Shown here one piece after another: positions 1-13,104 of a DNA stretch of 64,000 nt. Every line of letters begins with the position of its first letter. The stretch's first letter is position 1. The position numbers and the translations under genes are program-made. Under the pieces are notes generated by a model, which was not told the DNA's origin, did no database searches, and was given only the letters and a program-made list of their open reading frames with translations. Source of the DNA: Daphnia pulex (lineage: Eukaryota; Arthropoda; Branchiopoda; Diplostraca; Daphniidae); NCBI RefSeq assembly GCF_021134715.1, contig NC_060019.1, forward strand, positions 9,052,001 to 9,116,000, read 5' to 3'.

Positions 1-1
1 G

Positions 2-943
2 AATCGAATTGTCGTTTATTCGGACAGACAGGCTGACGGTCGCCCGCTTGCCGTCATTTGCCCGTCTCTGAACCCGGAAGGAGGAGTCAAGATTTTCAGT
101 TCAACGTTCAACGCCGAGGACGCGGTAAAGTCCCTGGACCTGGAGAATGAGGACGAATGGCGCAACCAATCGTCGCAGGACGTGAGCGGAGGCGTCGTGA
201 TTGAATTCATCGCCATTCAAAGTGGCTCGTACACGATGAAATGGCTGGAACTGACACCGCAATCCGTCCTCAACCCCTTCAACAACAAATCAATGCTGAC
301 TGGAGTGGTGATACCTCATCTCGGCTCCGTTTCATCACCTCCGTCGCAGCAACTCTATCCGTGGTTCTTTTGCTCCACCTGGTGCCCGGAACTCAAGGCC
401 TGCATTGACTCTCAATTGTGGTGCGACGGCGTCTACGATTGCCCTTCGGGGGTCGACGAATCAGACCAGCAGTGCTTGCACTCGACCCCGACAACATCCA
501 ACAACGACAACAATCAACCACCCGGCACCCGAATCTCGTCGTGGAGCGTCCCCAAAGTCTACTGGTATTTGATTGCAGCCGGAAGTACGTTGCTGTCCCT
601 CTTTGTCGTCGTTTCGTCCGTCATGGTCTGTCGCAACGGTCAGCATCCGCTCAAACAGCCCGGTTATAACGATCAGAACAACGCAACCGATCCTGCTGGG
701 CTCGTTTCCAGTCCGTCGCAGTCGTCGCCAGGTGCCGCCGGAGGATCTTTCCGGCCGCTGCCAGTAGCGGCTCTCAACGACTACGTCTACCAACAACCGG
801 ACAACGGGATCATCGGCAGCAATCGGTCGGTCGTTGTCGGCGGTCCTAACATCAAGATAGTCGGCGGCGGCGGATCCAAATCGGATGGAATAAACAAAGT
901 TCCGTCCTTGTACCATTACGATAAGAAAATGGCCGTCTCTTGA
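2..943 (+). CDS. 3' end of a type I membrane protein with CUB-like region and LDLa domain
   Basis: The frame is open from base 2, so the N-terminus lies outside the window; it stops at 941-943 (313 codons visible). The residues before the LDLa module end in a strand-rich stretch (VVIEFIAIQSGSYTMKWLEL) that resembles the end of a CUB domain. The LDL-receptor class A module is encoded at about 364-475: six cysteines in the usual spacing and the acidic calcium site CDGVYDCPSGVDESDQQC. A hydrophobic segment of about 24 residues (YWYLIAAGSTLLSLFVVVSS) at roughly 559-635 is a membrane span, followed by a Pro/Ser/Gly-rich cytoplasmic tail of about 100 residues. CUB plus LDLa plus one span fits arthropod receptors such as Drosophila Culd, but the visible part is too short to name an orthologue. 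The 3' end converges on the CMP-sialic acid synthase gene. Confidence 0.8.
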   Translation, partial: NRIVVYSDRQADGRPLAVICPSLNPEGGVKIFSSTFNAEDAVKSLDLENEDEWRNQSSQDVSGGVVIEFIAIQSGSYTMKWLELTPQSVLNPFNNKSMLTGVVIPHLGSVSSPPSQQLYPWFFCSTWCPELKACIDSQLWCDGVYDCPSGVDESDQQCLHSTPTTSNNDNNQPPGTRISSWSVPKVYWYLIAAGSTLLSLFVVVSSVMVCRNGQHPLKQPGYNDQNNATDPAGLVSSPSQSSPGAAGGSFRPLPVAALNDYVYQQPDNGIIGSNRSVVVGGPNIKIVGGGGSKSDGINKVPSLYHYDKKMAVS

Positions 944-1079
944 CAATCGGCCAGCACTTTGGAGAGCGACGATCTGGATCTGGAGACGACCGTTTGAGAA
1001 TACTAGTGCGGAAGCGAAACATTTTATTGCCAAAAATGAAATGCAGTCTACAGGAAATCAAATCTCATTGCATGACAAA

Positions 1080-4611
<3,532 letters not shown>

Positions 4612-5981
4612 TTACGGTGTCCCGTCTTGAAATGCCAATGAGGTAAGAGCTTTTGAATGACCAATGTATTCTTTAGCTATCTCGCTCGTTTCTATACTCC
4701 ACAGCCTTGCTGTGTTGTCGGACGAAGCTGGATAAACGAAATGTTTCATCAAGACAGGCAGACAAAACCAGGATGAAGAATAGAAGAGTCAAGTACCTGT
4801 TATTGCGTATTGTGAATCGGCAGAGAAGGCAATGTCCCACACCCAGCGCTGATTTTCAGTTTGCAGTGTGGAATGAAGGGAAAAATCGGAAGTCTTCCAT
4901 AACTTGGCCGTTTGATCGGCTGACGTCGTGGCCAAGTACCTGCGAGATCAATTGTAAGATTGAAAAAGAAATTCAAAGAAAACGAGGCGAACGTATACTT
5001 TGCGTCAGGGCTGAATTTGCATTTGAGACCGTAACGTTTGTGAGCTAACAAACGGCTTTTCGGTCGCAACTGTGTTGGTGTCGAACCTTCTTCGCCGTCC
5101 GGCAGTTTAGTCCCAGGGATGAGGCTCCAAACATAACAGTTTCCCTTTATTTGTGTAGAGAGAGAAAAGGAAAAAAAACATCTCAAGACTTGGTTGGGAA
5201 ACTAAGAATAAACATCAATAATGGGCACCTTGTTATTAATGGCTGCCATGAAGTTTGCAGAAGAATCAATGGAAATGTCTTGAATGGAGGCATCTTGTTC
5301 TGGAATCTGTAAGTATTTGATTGATATTATTATGGAAATGGAAATACTTGAGGTATCAATACTAACCAGTTGTTCATTGTGATCTGTTCTCAGGTCCCTA
5401 TATAAGCAATCCATGTGTTACAATCATTCCCAACAGAATAAGAAAGGTACGTAAAATCTCACCAGATGTGGATGACACCACTTTGGTCTCCTACCAATAG
5501 TTCACCTTGATTAGGATGCAAACAAACACAATTTACAGGGGCAGTGACTTGAAATATTCTGGAACATTGCAAATTTCTTGTCCTAGAATGACACAAATGA
5601 GAACTCAATCAAACTATGTTTTTTCCAATAATACGAGGAAACATGATACCTAAGATCCCAAACTCTTGCAGAACAGTCTTCTCCTCCAGTGTACATCCAG
5701 TGTCCATCTTCGTGAAATCCAACAGCAGTCACATTTCGTGAAATACCTTCATAATTGACTATGGGATTGGGGTTAGAAGAGTTGATTTCATACATGCGAA
5801 TATGTTGGTATCCTGCAGCTGCCAATAGCTGGCTGTCGGGGGTGATATCGAGAGCATTCACTTGCGATTCGGGATGTGTTACCGTCCGGGTACACACTCC
5901 CGAGTGGGCTTGCCAGAATTTAATTGAGTGATCATAACCTCCTGTAGCTAATATAACTTGATCTCCATTATTATTACCCAT
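4612..5981 (-). CDS. lst8: Target of rapamycin complex subunit LST8 (WD40 repeat protein)
   Basis: LST8 is a seven-bladed WD40 propeller that binds the TOR kinase domain in TORC1 and TORC2. Seven coding exons: 5650-5981, 5463-5582, 5367-5397, 5229-5306, 4999-5144, 4797-4939, 4612-4727. They give 966 nt (321 aa), close to the usual family length of about 325. Diagnostic stretches include [19 protein letters not shown], the near-invariant [83 protein letters not shown] and SSDNTARLW. All GT-AG junctions keep phase. Exon 3 is only 31 nt and is easily missed by gene callers. The last exon ends shortly after the final blade (SLAFQDGTP), so the C-terminus is as short as in other animals. Confidence 0.95.
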
Positions 5982-6175
5982 AAGGTTTTATTATATTGTT
6001 TGACGTTTAAGTCAAACCAACAAAATAAATTTCCTTATTGTTTTTCTTCTGAAATCACTCTACTAGCAGACGACGATCAGAAACTCAAACTACGAGCCCA
6101 AGGCCGCATTGCCAAATTACGAAAGGTATGAAATTAAAAAAAAAGAAGAGAAATTTTTAAGTTTTAAATCACATT

Positions 6176-8451
6176 TTATTGAACCGACAAGATTTCAACA
6201 ATCATTTCTTCTTGTACAGACACAGGTATTTCTTCTGAATGTAGCAACATTATTTCAGGTGTAGGCGATACGGACTCAGTGAAGTGGGGTAAGGCAGGAC
6301 ATTCATTTTCCACATTTGTTTGTTCCATGAAATTTGATTCGGCGGAGACGTTTTGTGGATCCGGTTGCGTTGATTTATTAGAATCACCGAGATCTGTTTT
6401 TTTCATGATTCTTAAGAGTGTATTCTGACTCGGTAGGGGAAGAATGCCTTCGGATCTTAAATGCTTGTACGCCGAAGAACTTTTGTTTCTGATTCGTAAA
6501 CATTCTTTGAGAAATTCGGGATCGTAACGCATTGCGCTGAATCGATCGTTTCTTCCAGGATTCACTGTTGCTTTGGCCATCATTGTTTTAACAACTAGCT
6601 GTTCCTAAAAGTGAGTAATTCTTGTAAATTAGCTGAAAAGAGAAATTTGACATATCAATTAATCATTACTTTGGGCTTTAAAAGCTTTAATTTCACATCA
6701 AAGCTATTCCAGTAAAGCTTCTTCCTTTCATTGCGCAAACCTTCTATGGTACCTGAAAGAGCCTGAAATTCAGAAAGAACTATTAAAGGATTATTCCGAG
6801 AAAAAATCCAACAATAATTTACCTCAATTTTAGAATTTGATCGTGTCAACCTTTGCTTGGTGGAACGCAACCTCGATTTATAATCTTCTTTCGAATTTTT
6901 CAATTTCTTGGTCTTCTGATTATTTGTACTTCTCTTCAAATAATTTTTAAAAACGCGGCATTTTGAACAGAGAGCGGAAGCAGGAGGGTTTGCAATTCCC
7001 ATGCACATTTTTGAGCGCCACAAATTGCCTTCCTTGATACCAGCACATTTACCCGTCACTTCGGTATCTGCTAGCGAATCATCCACAATTCCTTGACATG
7101 TTCTTCTGTAATTGAAATCTTCAAGAATATTTGCTAAATCAGCTTTACTTCGAAACTCAAATTGCATATCTGGAGGCGTGATGGGTTTTCCATTCAGATA
7201 CAACGCAACTTTGGTCATGGTGACAATTTTAACAGATTTTATAGTCATCACACCGTCATGGGAAAAAATATGACAAGAACAAACTAAATTGTTGTTTCGT
7301 TCGTTGAAGGACCAAGTCCATTCAGCTGTAGGAGTAACGACACCATTAATGAAGTTGTGGTAACCCGCCATACCCAAATGGAAACTTTCCTCCTCATTCA
7401 CAGTAGGGGTCGAAGAAGAACGAATAACGTAATTGTGATCCGATTCATTTGGGCCAGCATTTTCTTGTGCTTCCTGAGATGTAGCTGATTCGAAATTGCG
7501 CAATGTCGATGACGCAGCAGCACTCTCTTCTAGAGAAGTTGGTGTTCGTGGAGGTACCAGTACGTAGCTGTGGTCAAAACTGCAAGACGCAGAAGAACTA
7601 ACATCCATACGATCATTTTGCACCGTAGGTGTGACCAAATTGCTCAGAGTACCATTTACATTTAGCCCACCGTCTACTGTTAGTGTGGGTTTATTTGGTA
7701 CAGCAATATTATCATGAACGACGATGTAGTGAGTTATAGGCCCATCAACTGGAAGAGGAATAGTATGGCTTGGGCCTGAAAAATTGATGCTTGATTCCGG
7801 AACAGTCTTAGTTTGAATAGGTAAACCACTTCCATCTTTAGGTTTAGGTAACAATAAAGGTGGATCTGTGAGAAGTTACATAATGAAAAATGAAAAATGT
7901 ATTTGATAATTGAAAAAGAATCAGATAACAAATAGCAATGCAAAGTTACCTTTTGCTATTGGCAAAGTTTTAGAACTACAGGAATTTTTTAGGGTGGTTT
8001 TTGATTTCTGTGATGTTGAGCTGGCCACTGTTGGTCTTGTTGATGAATGTCCTGATAAACAAAAAAATAAAATACAATCAAAATTGAAATCACAAGTAAA
8101 ACCTAAAACGTTTAACTATATCTAAATGTGTAAAACTGTATCTAAACTCTTCTCTATATTGCTGTAAAAAAACAGACCTAAAAAATGTTTTGGGAGAGCA
8201 CCAGGCTTTAGCATCCATCTAGAATAAGGGTAAAATTTGTCCTGAATTGTTCTTCCTTTTTCTATATCGTCGTCGTCAAAATGCCGACTACAAATCTTCG
8301 AAGAAGTGGTTAAGCCTCCCCTTGGAATTATGTCTTGCCAAATTTTTAATGAAGCTTTTGGCACACCAAAAACTCCGACATGAGCATTTTCTTTATCCCT
8401 TTTCCCGTAGCAACCACTAATAAAACACCGTTTGTGTTCTTTTTTCCCCAT
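6176..8451 (-). CDS. THAP-domain protein with P-element-transposase-like C-terminal segment
   Basis: Five exons: 8178-8451, 7950-8051, 6823-7865, 6670-6762, 6176-6604. Together they give 1941 nt (646 aa) and all junctions keep phase. Residues 1-91 form a THAP zinc finger (C2CH): CFISGC, a central Trp, CSRHF, and the closing P before KHFLG. A Ser/Thr-rich middle contains several degenerate repeats of a T/P/V pattern (for example VVTPT, SSTPTV, VLVPPRTPT). A Cys-containing region (SKMCMGIANPPASALCSKC) and a Lys/Arg-rich coiled coil follow. The last exon has a segment (RYDPEFLKECLRIRNKSSSAYKHLR, then LPLPSQNTLLRIM) like the part of P-element/THAP9 proteins just before the catalytic RNase H fold. 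The catalytic part itself is absent. I infer a domesticated, DNA-binding, non-transposing derivative; its target is unknown. The donor after exon 1 (GTCTGT) is weak. Confidence 0.75.
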
Positions 8452-8656
8452 GTTAACAAAACAATGTTACACAATTTAAAACAATTCACTAGTAGGTTGT
8501 TGAACGGCAATGTAACTAATAAACTTCGGGACTCCCGACACCGACAGACACAGGTGAGACGCCCCGAGACTAGCAGACTACATTTTTCTTAAATAACAAA
8601 TACAATATACTATACACGAGTGTTCAACGCCAACTTCTGTACAGAAAATTACCCAA

Positions 8657-8962
8657 TTATTTTATAATATTACCAATATAATACTTGGGATTTGAGCCTT
8701 CTTTTAATCTCCACCGGATGAAAGGATGAAACACACCTAGAATATTGTACCCTTTGACAATGTCAGAATCGTCAAAATGGCGATAGCACAGCTTCGATGT
8801 TTTATGTAATTTTACGTTTGGCATTAGGTCTTGCCATGCATTGAAACTATTGCTTGGCACTCCAAATAAAGTATAATTCTCTCTATTCTCGGCGTTTCCT
8901 GAATATCTATTAATGCAATTGGGAACTATACAATTTCGTGACGATGGCTTAGCTTTCGCCAT
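8657..8962 (-). CDS. Short THAP-domain locus (second copy, probably truncated)
   Basis: A 101-residue frame starting at MAKAKPSSRN carries a full THAP finger: CIVPNC, the Trp-containing FNAWQDLMP, LCYRHFDDSDIVKG, and FHPFIRWRLKEGSNPKYYIG. It has the same orientation and exon end position as exon 1 of the 646-residue gene just downstream, and a GT follows at the equivalent site. The frame then runs only four more residues to a stop. No downstream exons with the middle or C-terminal parts of the family are seen before the next gene, so this is a THAP-only paralogue or a truncated copy. The frame is open upstream to 9079 with an earlier ATG, but that stretch (YIYIYYN) does not look coding. Similarity to the two broken fragments at 11847-11908 and 12496-12534 is high at the DNA level. 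Confidence 0.6.
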   Translation of the reverse strand: MAKAKPSSRNCIVPNCINRYSGNAENRENYTLFGVPSNSFNAWQDLMPNVKLHKTSKLCYRHFDDSDIVKGYNILGVFHPFIRWRLKEGSNPKYYIGNIIK

Positions 8963-9185
8963 TTTTTGTATTAAGTTGAGACTATCGCCGCTAGTAGCGG
9001 GAGATATACATCGCATAATATTTTTGCATATGTTATAATAAATATATATATATCCGTCTCCGAGAGAATATTCCGCCATAAGAGACCGGTAAACATAGTT
9101 AATGGCTCTGGATAATTGGATATACCGTACAAGACCATGTTATGAAATTATTTCACGCGAAATAGATTTAAAAAAATTAAATATT
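8963..9185. other. AT-rich spacer before the TIR element
   Basis: Contains a TATATATA run near 9045 and no coding signal that I can support. The element to the right starts directly after the TA dinucleotide at 9186-9187. Confidence 0.3.
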
Positions 9186-9558
9186 TAGGGTAGTGTCACT
9201 AATTCTGGACACTTTTGTGGCTATGTCATATTTGCGTGCTTGAGATAGGCCAAACGTCTTCCTAAAGTTGGACAACCGCCAAAAATCTTGGACAGTTTGT
9301 AAAAATTCTGGACAACCACCAGCGCCATCTATGAGCAGAAACCACAACTTAATAAAACGGGTCTTCTTTGAATGATTCGACTGTGATTGTGATAAAATAA
9401 ACGCATAAAGTGGCACCATAATAATAACGTTTTCATCAATTCAGTTTTAATTTATACCTCTCTCAGAGTGATCTAAGACCATTTTCATAGTCTATGCTGA
9501 AAATATTGGTCAGCATTATGGTTTAAAGTTACCCTTACCATGAAAAATTTTCGACTCA

Positions 9559-10092
9559 CATAGCTAAAGTGGTTAAAGGCTTTCCTGAAAAGTTAAGGAC
9601 AACCAAGAGTTCCCAGGTTCGAATCCAGAATTGAATAAAAATATTTTTTCATGAAATTCATTTGAAAATCGCCTCAGGCTGTCCAGAATTTATAACACGC
9701 TAGAGATGGCATGGAAATTTATTATTTTGGGAACTTTCATGATTCTTCAAACTATTTCAATATTTGCTTTGCCCCGAGATTACCCATGTAGCTAAACTGG
9801 TTGAGGGCCTGCCTGAGAGGTTATGGATAACTAAAGTTCCTAGGTTCGGATCCAGGATTCAGCAAAAACATTTTTTCATGAAATTCATTTGGAAATCGCC
9901 TTAGGCTGTCCAGAATTTATAACACGCTAGAGATGGCTTGGTAATTTTTTCCTTTTTTATCTTTGATCATTCTTCAAATTATTACAACATTTGTCATTCT
10001 TTATAACGTGTCATGTAGCTAGAATGGTTAAGTGCTGTCCTGCCAGTAACTTGATTTTATCATCAGTATTTAGGTTCGAATCCAGATTCCGT
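9559..10092 (+). repeat. tRNA-like modules M1-M3 (left arm)
   Basis: Three modules at about 9559-9633, 9783-9871 and 10012-10092. Each has an A-box-like start (TAGCTAAANTGGTTNAG type) and a B-box-like GGTTCGAATCCAG or GGTTCGGATCCAG, as in RNA polymerase III tRNA promoters. The 40-60 nt between the boxes is longer than in a class I tRNA and resembles a Ser/Leu-type long variable arm. Acceptor stems do not pair well, so these are tRNA-derived sequences and not functional tRNA genes as far as I can see. Each is followed by TTTCATGAAAT and then the conserved linker. Confidence 0.6.
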
Positions 10093-10238
10093 CAAAACTC
10101 TTTTTCATGAAATAAATTTGGAAATCGCCCCAGGCTGTCCAGAATTTATAACACGCTAGAGATGGCTTAGAAAATTATTATTTTTAAAACTTTCATAATT
10201 TTTCAAACCATATTAACATCTTTTTCTCTCAATAACAG

Positions 10239-10315
10239 CCGCTATAGCTCTATTGGTAGAGTGCATATTTTCCAACGGTCGTCATTATCGGCGCCGTTGT
10301 TCAAATCCTACTTCA
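10239..10315 (+). repeat. tRNA-like module M4
   Basis: A-box-like TAGCTCTATTGGTAGAGTG with a plausible D-arm (GCTC pairing GAGT), and B-box-like GTTCAAATCC 45 nt later. It differs in sequence from M1-M3 although the surrounding spacer belongs to the same scaffold. It faces M5 across the centre of the palindrome. Confidence 0.55.
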
Positions 10316-10396
10316 ATAGAAATCAATTTCATGAAAGTAATTTTGAATTCTGGGCGTTCTCCGCTTCATAATATATTTCATGAAAAATATTTTTCG

Positions 10397-11153
10397 GAAT
10401 GGGATTTGAACCATGGCCTTAATCGTAATCACAATGAGGAAGTAAGCACTTTACCGACATAGCTATATAGGTTATCGGAAAATGAAATTGATGTTAATCT
10501 GATTTTTAAATTAGTAGAAGTTTTTAAAATAATAAAATTCTAAGCCATCTCTAGCGTGTTATAAATTCTGGACAGCCTGGGGCGATTTCCAAATTTATTT
10601 CATGAAAAAGAGTTTTAACGGAATCTGGATTCGAACATACATACTGATGATAAAACCAATTTATCGGCAGGACGGCACTTTACCATATTAGCTACATGAC
10701 TTCTTTAATTGAATGACAAATGTTGTAATAATTTGAAGAATGATCAAAGATAAAAAAAGGAAAAAATAACCAAGCCATCTCTAACGTGTTATAAATTCTG
10801 GACAGCCCTAGGCAATGCCCAAATACTTTATAAAAAGAAAATTCTTGGAGCAAAAAGGATTTGAACCTGTGCCACGAGAAAAGGCCGATTAACAGGTGGA
10901 CGCTATACCGATACGGCTACGAATGATAATTTAGTGCAGAATAGATATCTATATATTTTGGTTAATGATCTAAGCTTAAAAAAGAATATATTTCCACGCT
11001 ATCCCTAGCGTGTTATAAATTCTGGACACCCTTAGGCAATTTCCAAATTATTTTCATGAAAAAATTTTTGTTGAGATTTGGATTTGAACCTTGAGACACC
11101 CAAAATCCAAAGTATTACCAAAGAAAGCACCTTACCACACAACCGTGGAAGCT
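10397..11153 (-). repeat. tRNA-like modules M5-M8 (right arm)
   Basis: Minus-strand modules at about 10397-10476, 10612-10700, 10852-10925 and 11066-11153. B boxes read GGTTCAAATCC in M5, M7 and M8 and a decayed ATGTTCGAATCCAG in M6. A-box-like starts are TAGCTATGTCGGTAAAGTG (M5) and TAGCCGTATCGGTATAGCG (M7). M6 is the mirror copy of M3. M7 and M5 occupy the mirror positions of M2 and M4 but carry different tRNA-like sequences, so the linkers are better conserved across the palindrome than the modules. Confidence 0.55.
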
Positions 11154-11846
11154 TGCTAAATTATGAAATTGTTTAAATGCAATCGCAAAATAAAGCAATT
11201 ATTTTTTTTATTATAGTCTATTTTATTGAATGTATAGATAAGACACGAATGAGATCAGGATAAACATAATTGCTTTCAGATGTCAAGAAGCTGAAATTAA
11301 AAAGAACGCTTGGCCAGAAATGTGGCGTACACCTCAACTAGCGACACCCTGTGGCTTCTACAGTTGTCCAGATTTAGAAAGGGGGGGTTGTCCAGCTTTT
11401 GTGTAATGGGATTTATCGCCAGCAAGCTTCTACTTAGATTTCTTCCATGAATTTGCAGTTTTGGCGCAGTTTGAAGTGCTGAAATGTGAAGAATGAACAA
11501 AATTCTTTCGTTTGAGCCCTAAAACAGCAAGAAATATCATCTAGAAATGTTATTCCAGCTTGATTTATGAGGCCAAGAAACTTCATATTTTCTAAGTTCT
11601 TTTCAGAACTTTTATTTTAATAATTTCCTGAGATTTCAGGCATTTAGAGTAAATATTTTGCAAACCCAGATAGAATGGCAAAAATTCTTCATAATGGCAT
11701 AGTTTTCGCGATATTTGCTCATCATATAGGACTTTTAAACCAAAATTTCTTCGGTTGTCCAAAATTTGTAGCGTTCAGGCCTGTCCAGATTTTGAGACAT
11801 TACCCTATCACTAAGATTATGTTTATGATGTGCAATCAATCTTCAG

Positions 11847-11908
11847 TGTTTTAAAGGATTGAACACACCTAAAATTTTATACCTTTTGAGATTGCTGGAA
11901 TCGTCAAA
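11847..11908 (-). pseudogene. Broken THAP exon, C-terminal piece
   Basis: On the minus strand this encodes a piece like FDDS..(K)..YKILGVF, matching the zinc-finger end of the second THAP locus (8709-8775) at the DNA level. Its N-terminal partner is at 12496-12534, with another THAP exon between them. In frame with the upstream piece it supplies the last residues of the short chimeric frame described at 11869-12295. Confidence 0.55.
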
Positions 11909-12295
11909 CCAGAGTCGCACGTAACATCTGTAAGAACTTTCCTTTTTTTGGTTGGCTTGATTGACGGCAAGTCTTCAAACGAAAATGCAATTCAGTTGTC
12001 GTTAAGTCATGTTAAAAATAGAATAATTACCGAGGAAATGCTTTGGGTCAGCCCCAGAATTTAATCTCCAAACGGATAAAGGATAGAAGTCTCCAAGAAG
12101 GTAAATCCCCTTTTTAATATCACATTCATCGAAGTGTCGACTGCATATTCGAGATTTACTAGAGAATTTTTCGTTTGATACCAACTCTTTCCATCTCAAA
12201 AAACAATTTTTTGGCACACGAAAAAGGGCTGTTTTTTCTGCAGGATCCTTTAAACAATTTTTGATAATGCAGTTCTTGTTATTAAGCTCAGACAT
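11869..12295 (-). CDS. Third THAP-domain locus, short and chimeric
   Basis: Exon 1 (12031-12295) encodes a THAP finger: CIIKNC, FLRWKELV, ICSRHFDECDIKKG, VWRLNSGADPKHFLG. It ends with a GTAATT donor at the family-conserved position. An acceptor at 11973-11974 joins in phase to exon 2 (11869-11972), which encodes a basic stretch (SIKPTKKRKVLTDVT) resembling a nuclear localisation signal. It then runs out of frame through the broken THAP fragment and stops at 11869-11871. The predicted product is 122 residues: THAP finger plus basic tail. It lacks the middle and transposase-like parts of the 646-residue paralogue. It may be a small DNA-binding protein or a decaying copy; the clean splice phase favours the first slightly. 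Confidence 0.45.
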
Positions 12296-12495
12296 TTTCC
12301 ATTTTTATTCTTTTCTAATGACGAGACGCCATCAAGGAACAATTTTTAATGGCGAAAATAGTATGATCGAAGTTATTAGTTTACTCACTAGATGGATAAC
12401 AACAGTAGCAAAAAGTGAAGAGGCGGAATAGAATTTGCTGCTTATTTTGCTCTAAAAAGTAAAAAGTCAAGTGTTTAACTTAATTATTGTTGTCA

Positions 12496-12534
12496 TTTCC
12501 TGAATATCTATTAATGCAATTGGGGACTACACAA
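12496..12534 (-). pseudogene. Broken THAP exon, N-terminal piece
   Basis: About 39 bp (TTTCCTGAATATCTATTAAT and on) nearly identical to 8893-8931 in the second THAP locus, where it encodes the residues around CIVPNCINRYSG. The reading frame is not maintained beyond this piece. Together with 11847-11908 it represents one copy split by, or rearranged around, the third THAP exon. Confidence 0.5.
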
Positions 12535-12729
12535 ATTTTTCCGTAACGAATTATCAGCCTTCCTGCCTTCGCATTTCAAAATTGCCATTAGATGGCTGCT
12601 CTCCGACTTGTGAATGCCGCGAGCGCTGCGAGTACCGAGAAGAAAAGTCTGGCGTTGCTGTATGAAGTTGAAGAAGTGTCTCAAAATTTCTTGATAAGCC
12701 ATTTTGAAAAGTGATTCCAACGAGAAACG
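12535..12729. other. Spacer between THAP debris and snoRNA host gene
   Basis: No feature beyond an unremarkable minus-strand frame (12511-12720) without a known domain. It should hold the host gene promoter. Confidence 0.3.
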
Positions 12730-13104
12730 TTCTTCCGCTGTCTACAATTTATTGTGAGGTATTCTCGGTTTATAGTATTGAAAGAATATTGTACTTAATT
12801 CAAGTTGTTGATTTTCAGATCTAATTTAAATGAACGCCATCCTTCTAGTACAAATTGTTTGCAACTAATGTTGATGACAAGATGCAGGATACCATATTGG
12901 TTAAGGCATGACATTGAAGAGTGAGTTCTATGTCTTTAATTTTGTTTGATATTAGGCATGAGAAAGTGATTAAAACCATGAAGCAAAATGACCTGGTGTG
13001 ACCCTCAATAGTATCTGAGATCCAAGATGGTATCTATTTATTCTTGCTGCAAAGTTTGAGAATATTCAGATCTGTTGGTCTTGGTACTTTTGCTGTGACA
13101 CCCT

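Larger units (their letters stand above)
9186..11807. mobile_element. 2.6-kb TIR element with converging tRNA-like modules (non-autonomous)
   Basis: The ends are imperfect terminal inverted repeats. The left end begins GGGTAGTGTCACTAATTCTG at 9188, and the reverse complement of the right end begins GGGTAATGTCTCAAAATCTG at 11805; 20 of the first 25 bases agree. Both ends are flanked by TA (9186-9187 and 11806-11807), consistent with TA target duplication of the Tc1/mariner type. No transposase frame is present. The interior is a large imperfect palindrome centred near 10350. Its best matched arms are 9903-10172 and 10539-10808. It contains six copies of a 31-bp linker (TGTCCAGAATTTATAACACG and on) at 9680, 9907, 10136, 10544, 10774 and 10998, three in each orientation, and eight tRNA-like modules listed separately. 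It lies between a truncated THAP gene and a broken THAP fragment. The family name is unknown to me. Confidence 0.75.

Noticed and set aside
418..1033. Overlapping frames on both strands inside the LDLa gene 3' end
   Set aside because: Shadows of the true frame, which carries the six LDLa cysteines and the membrane span.
9559..11153. Functional tRNA genes
   Set aside because: A and B boxes are present but acceptor and anticodon stems do not fold convincingly, and the modules lie in a repeat scaffold.
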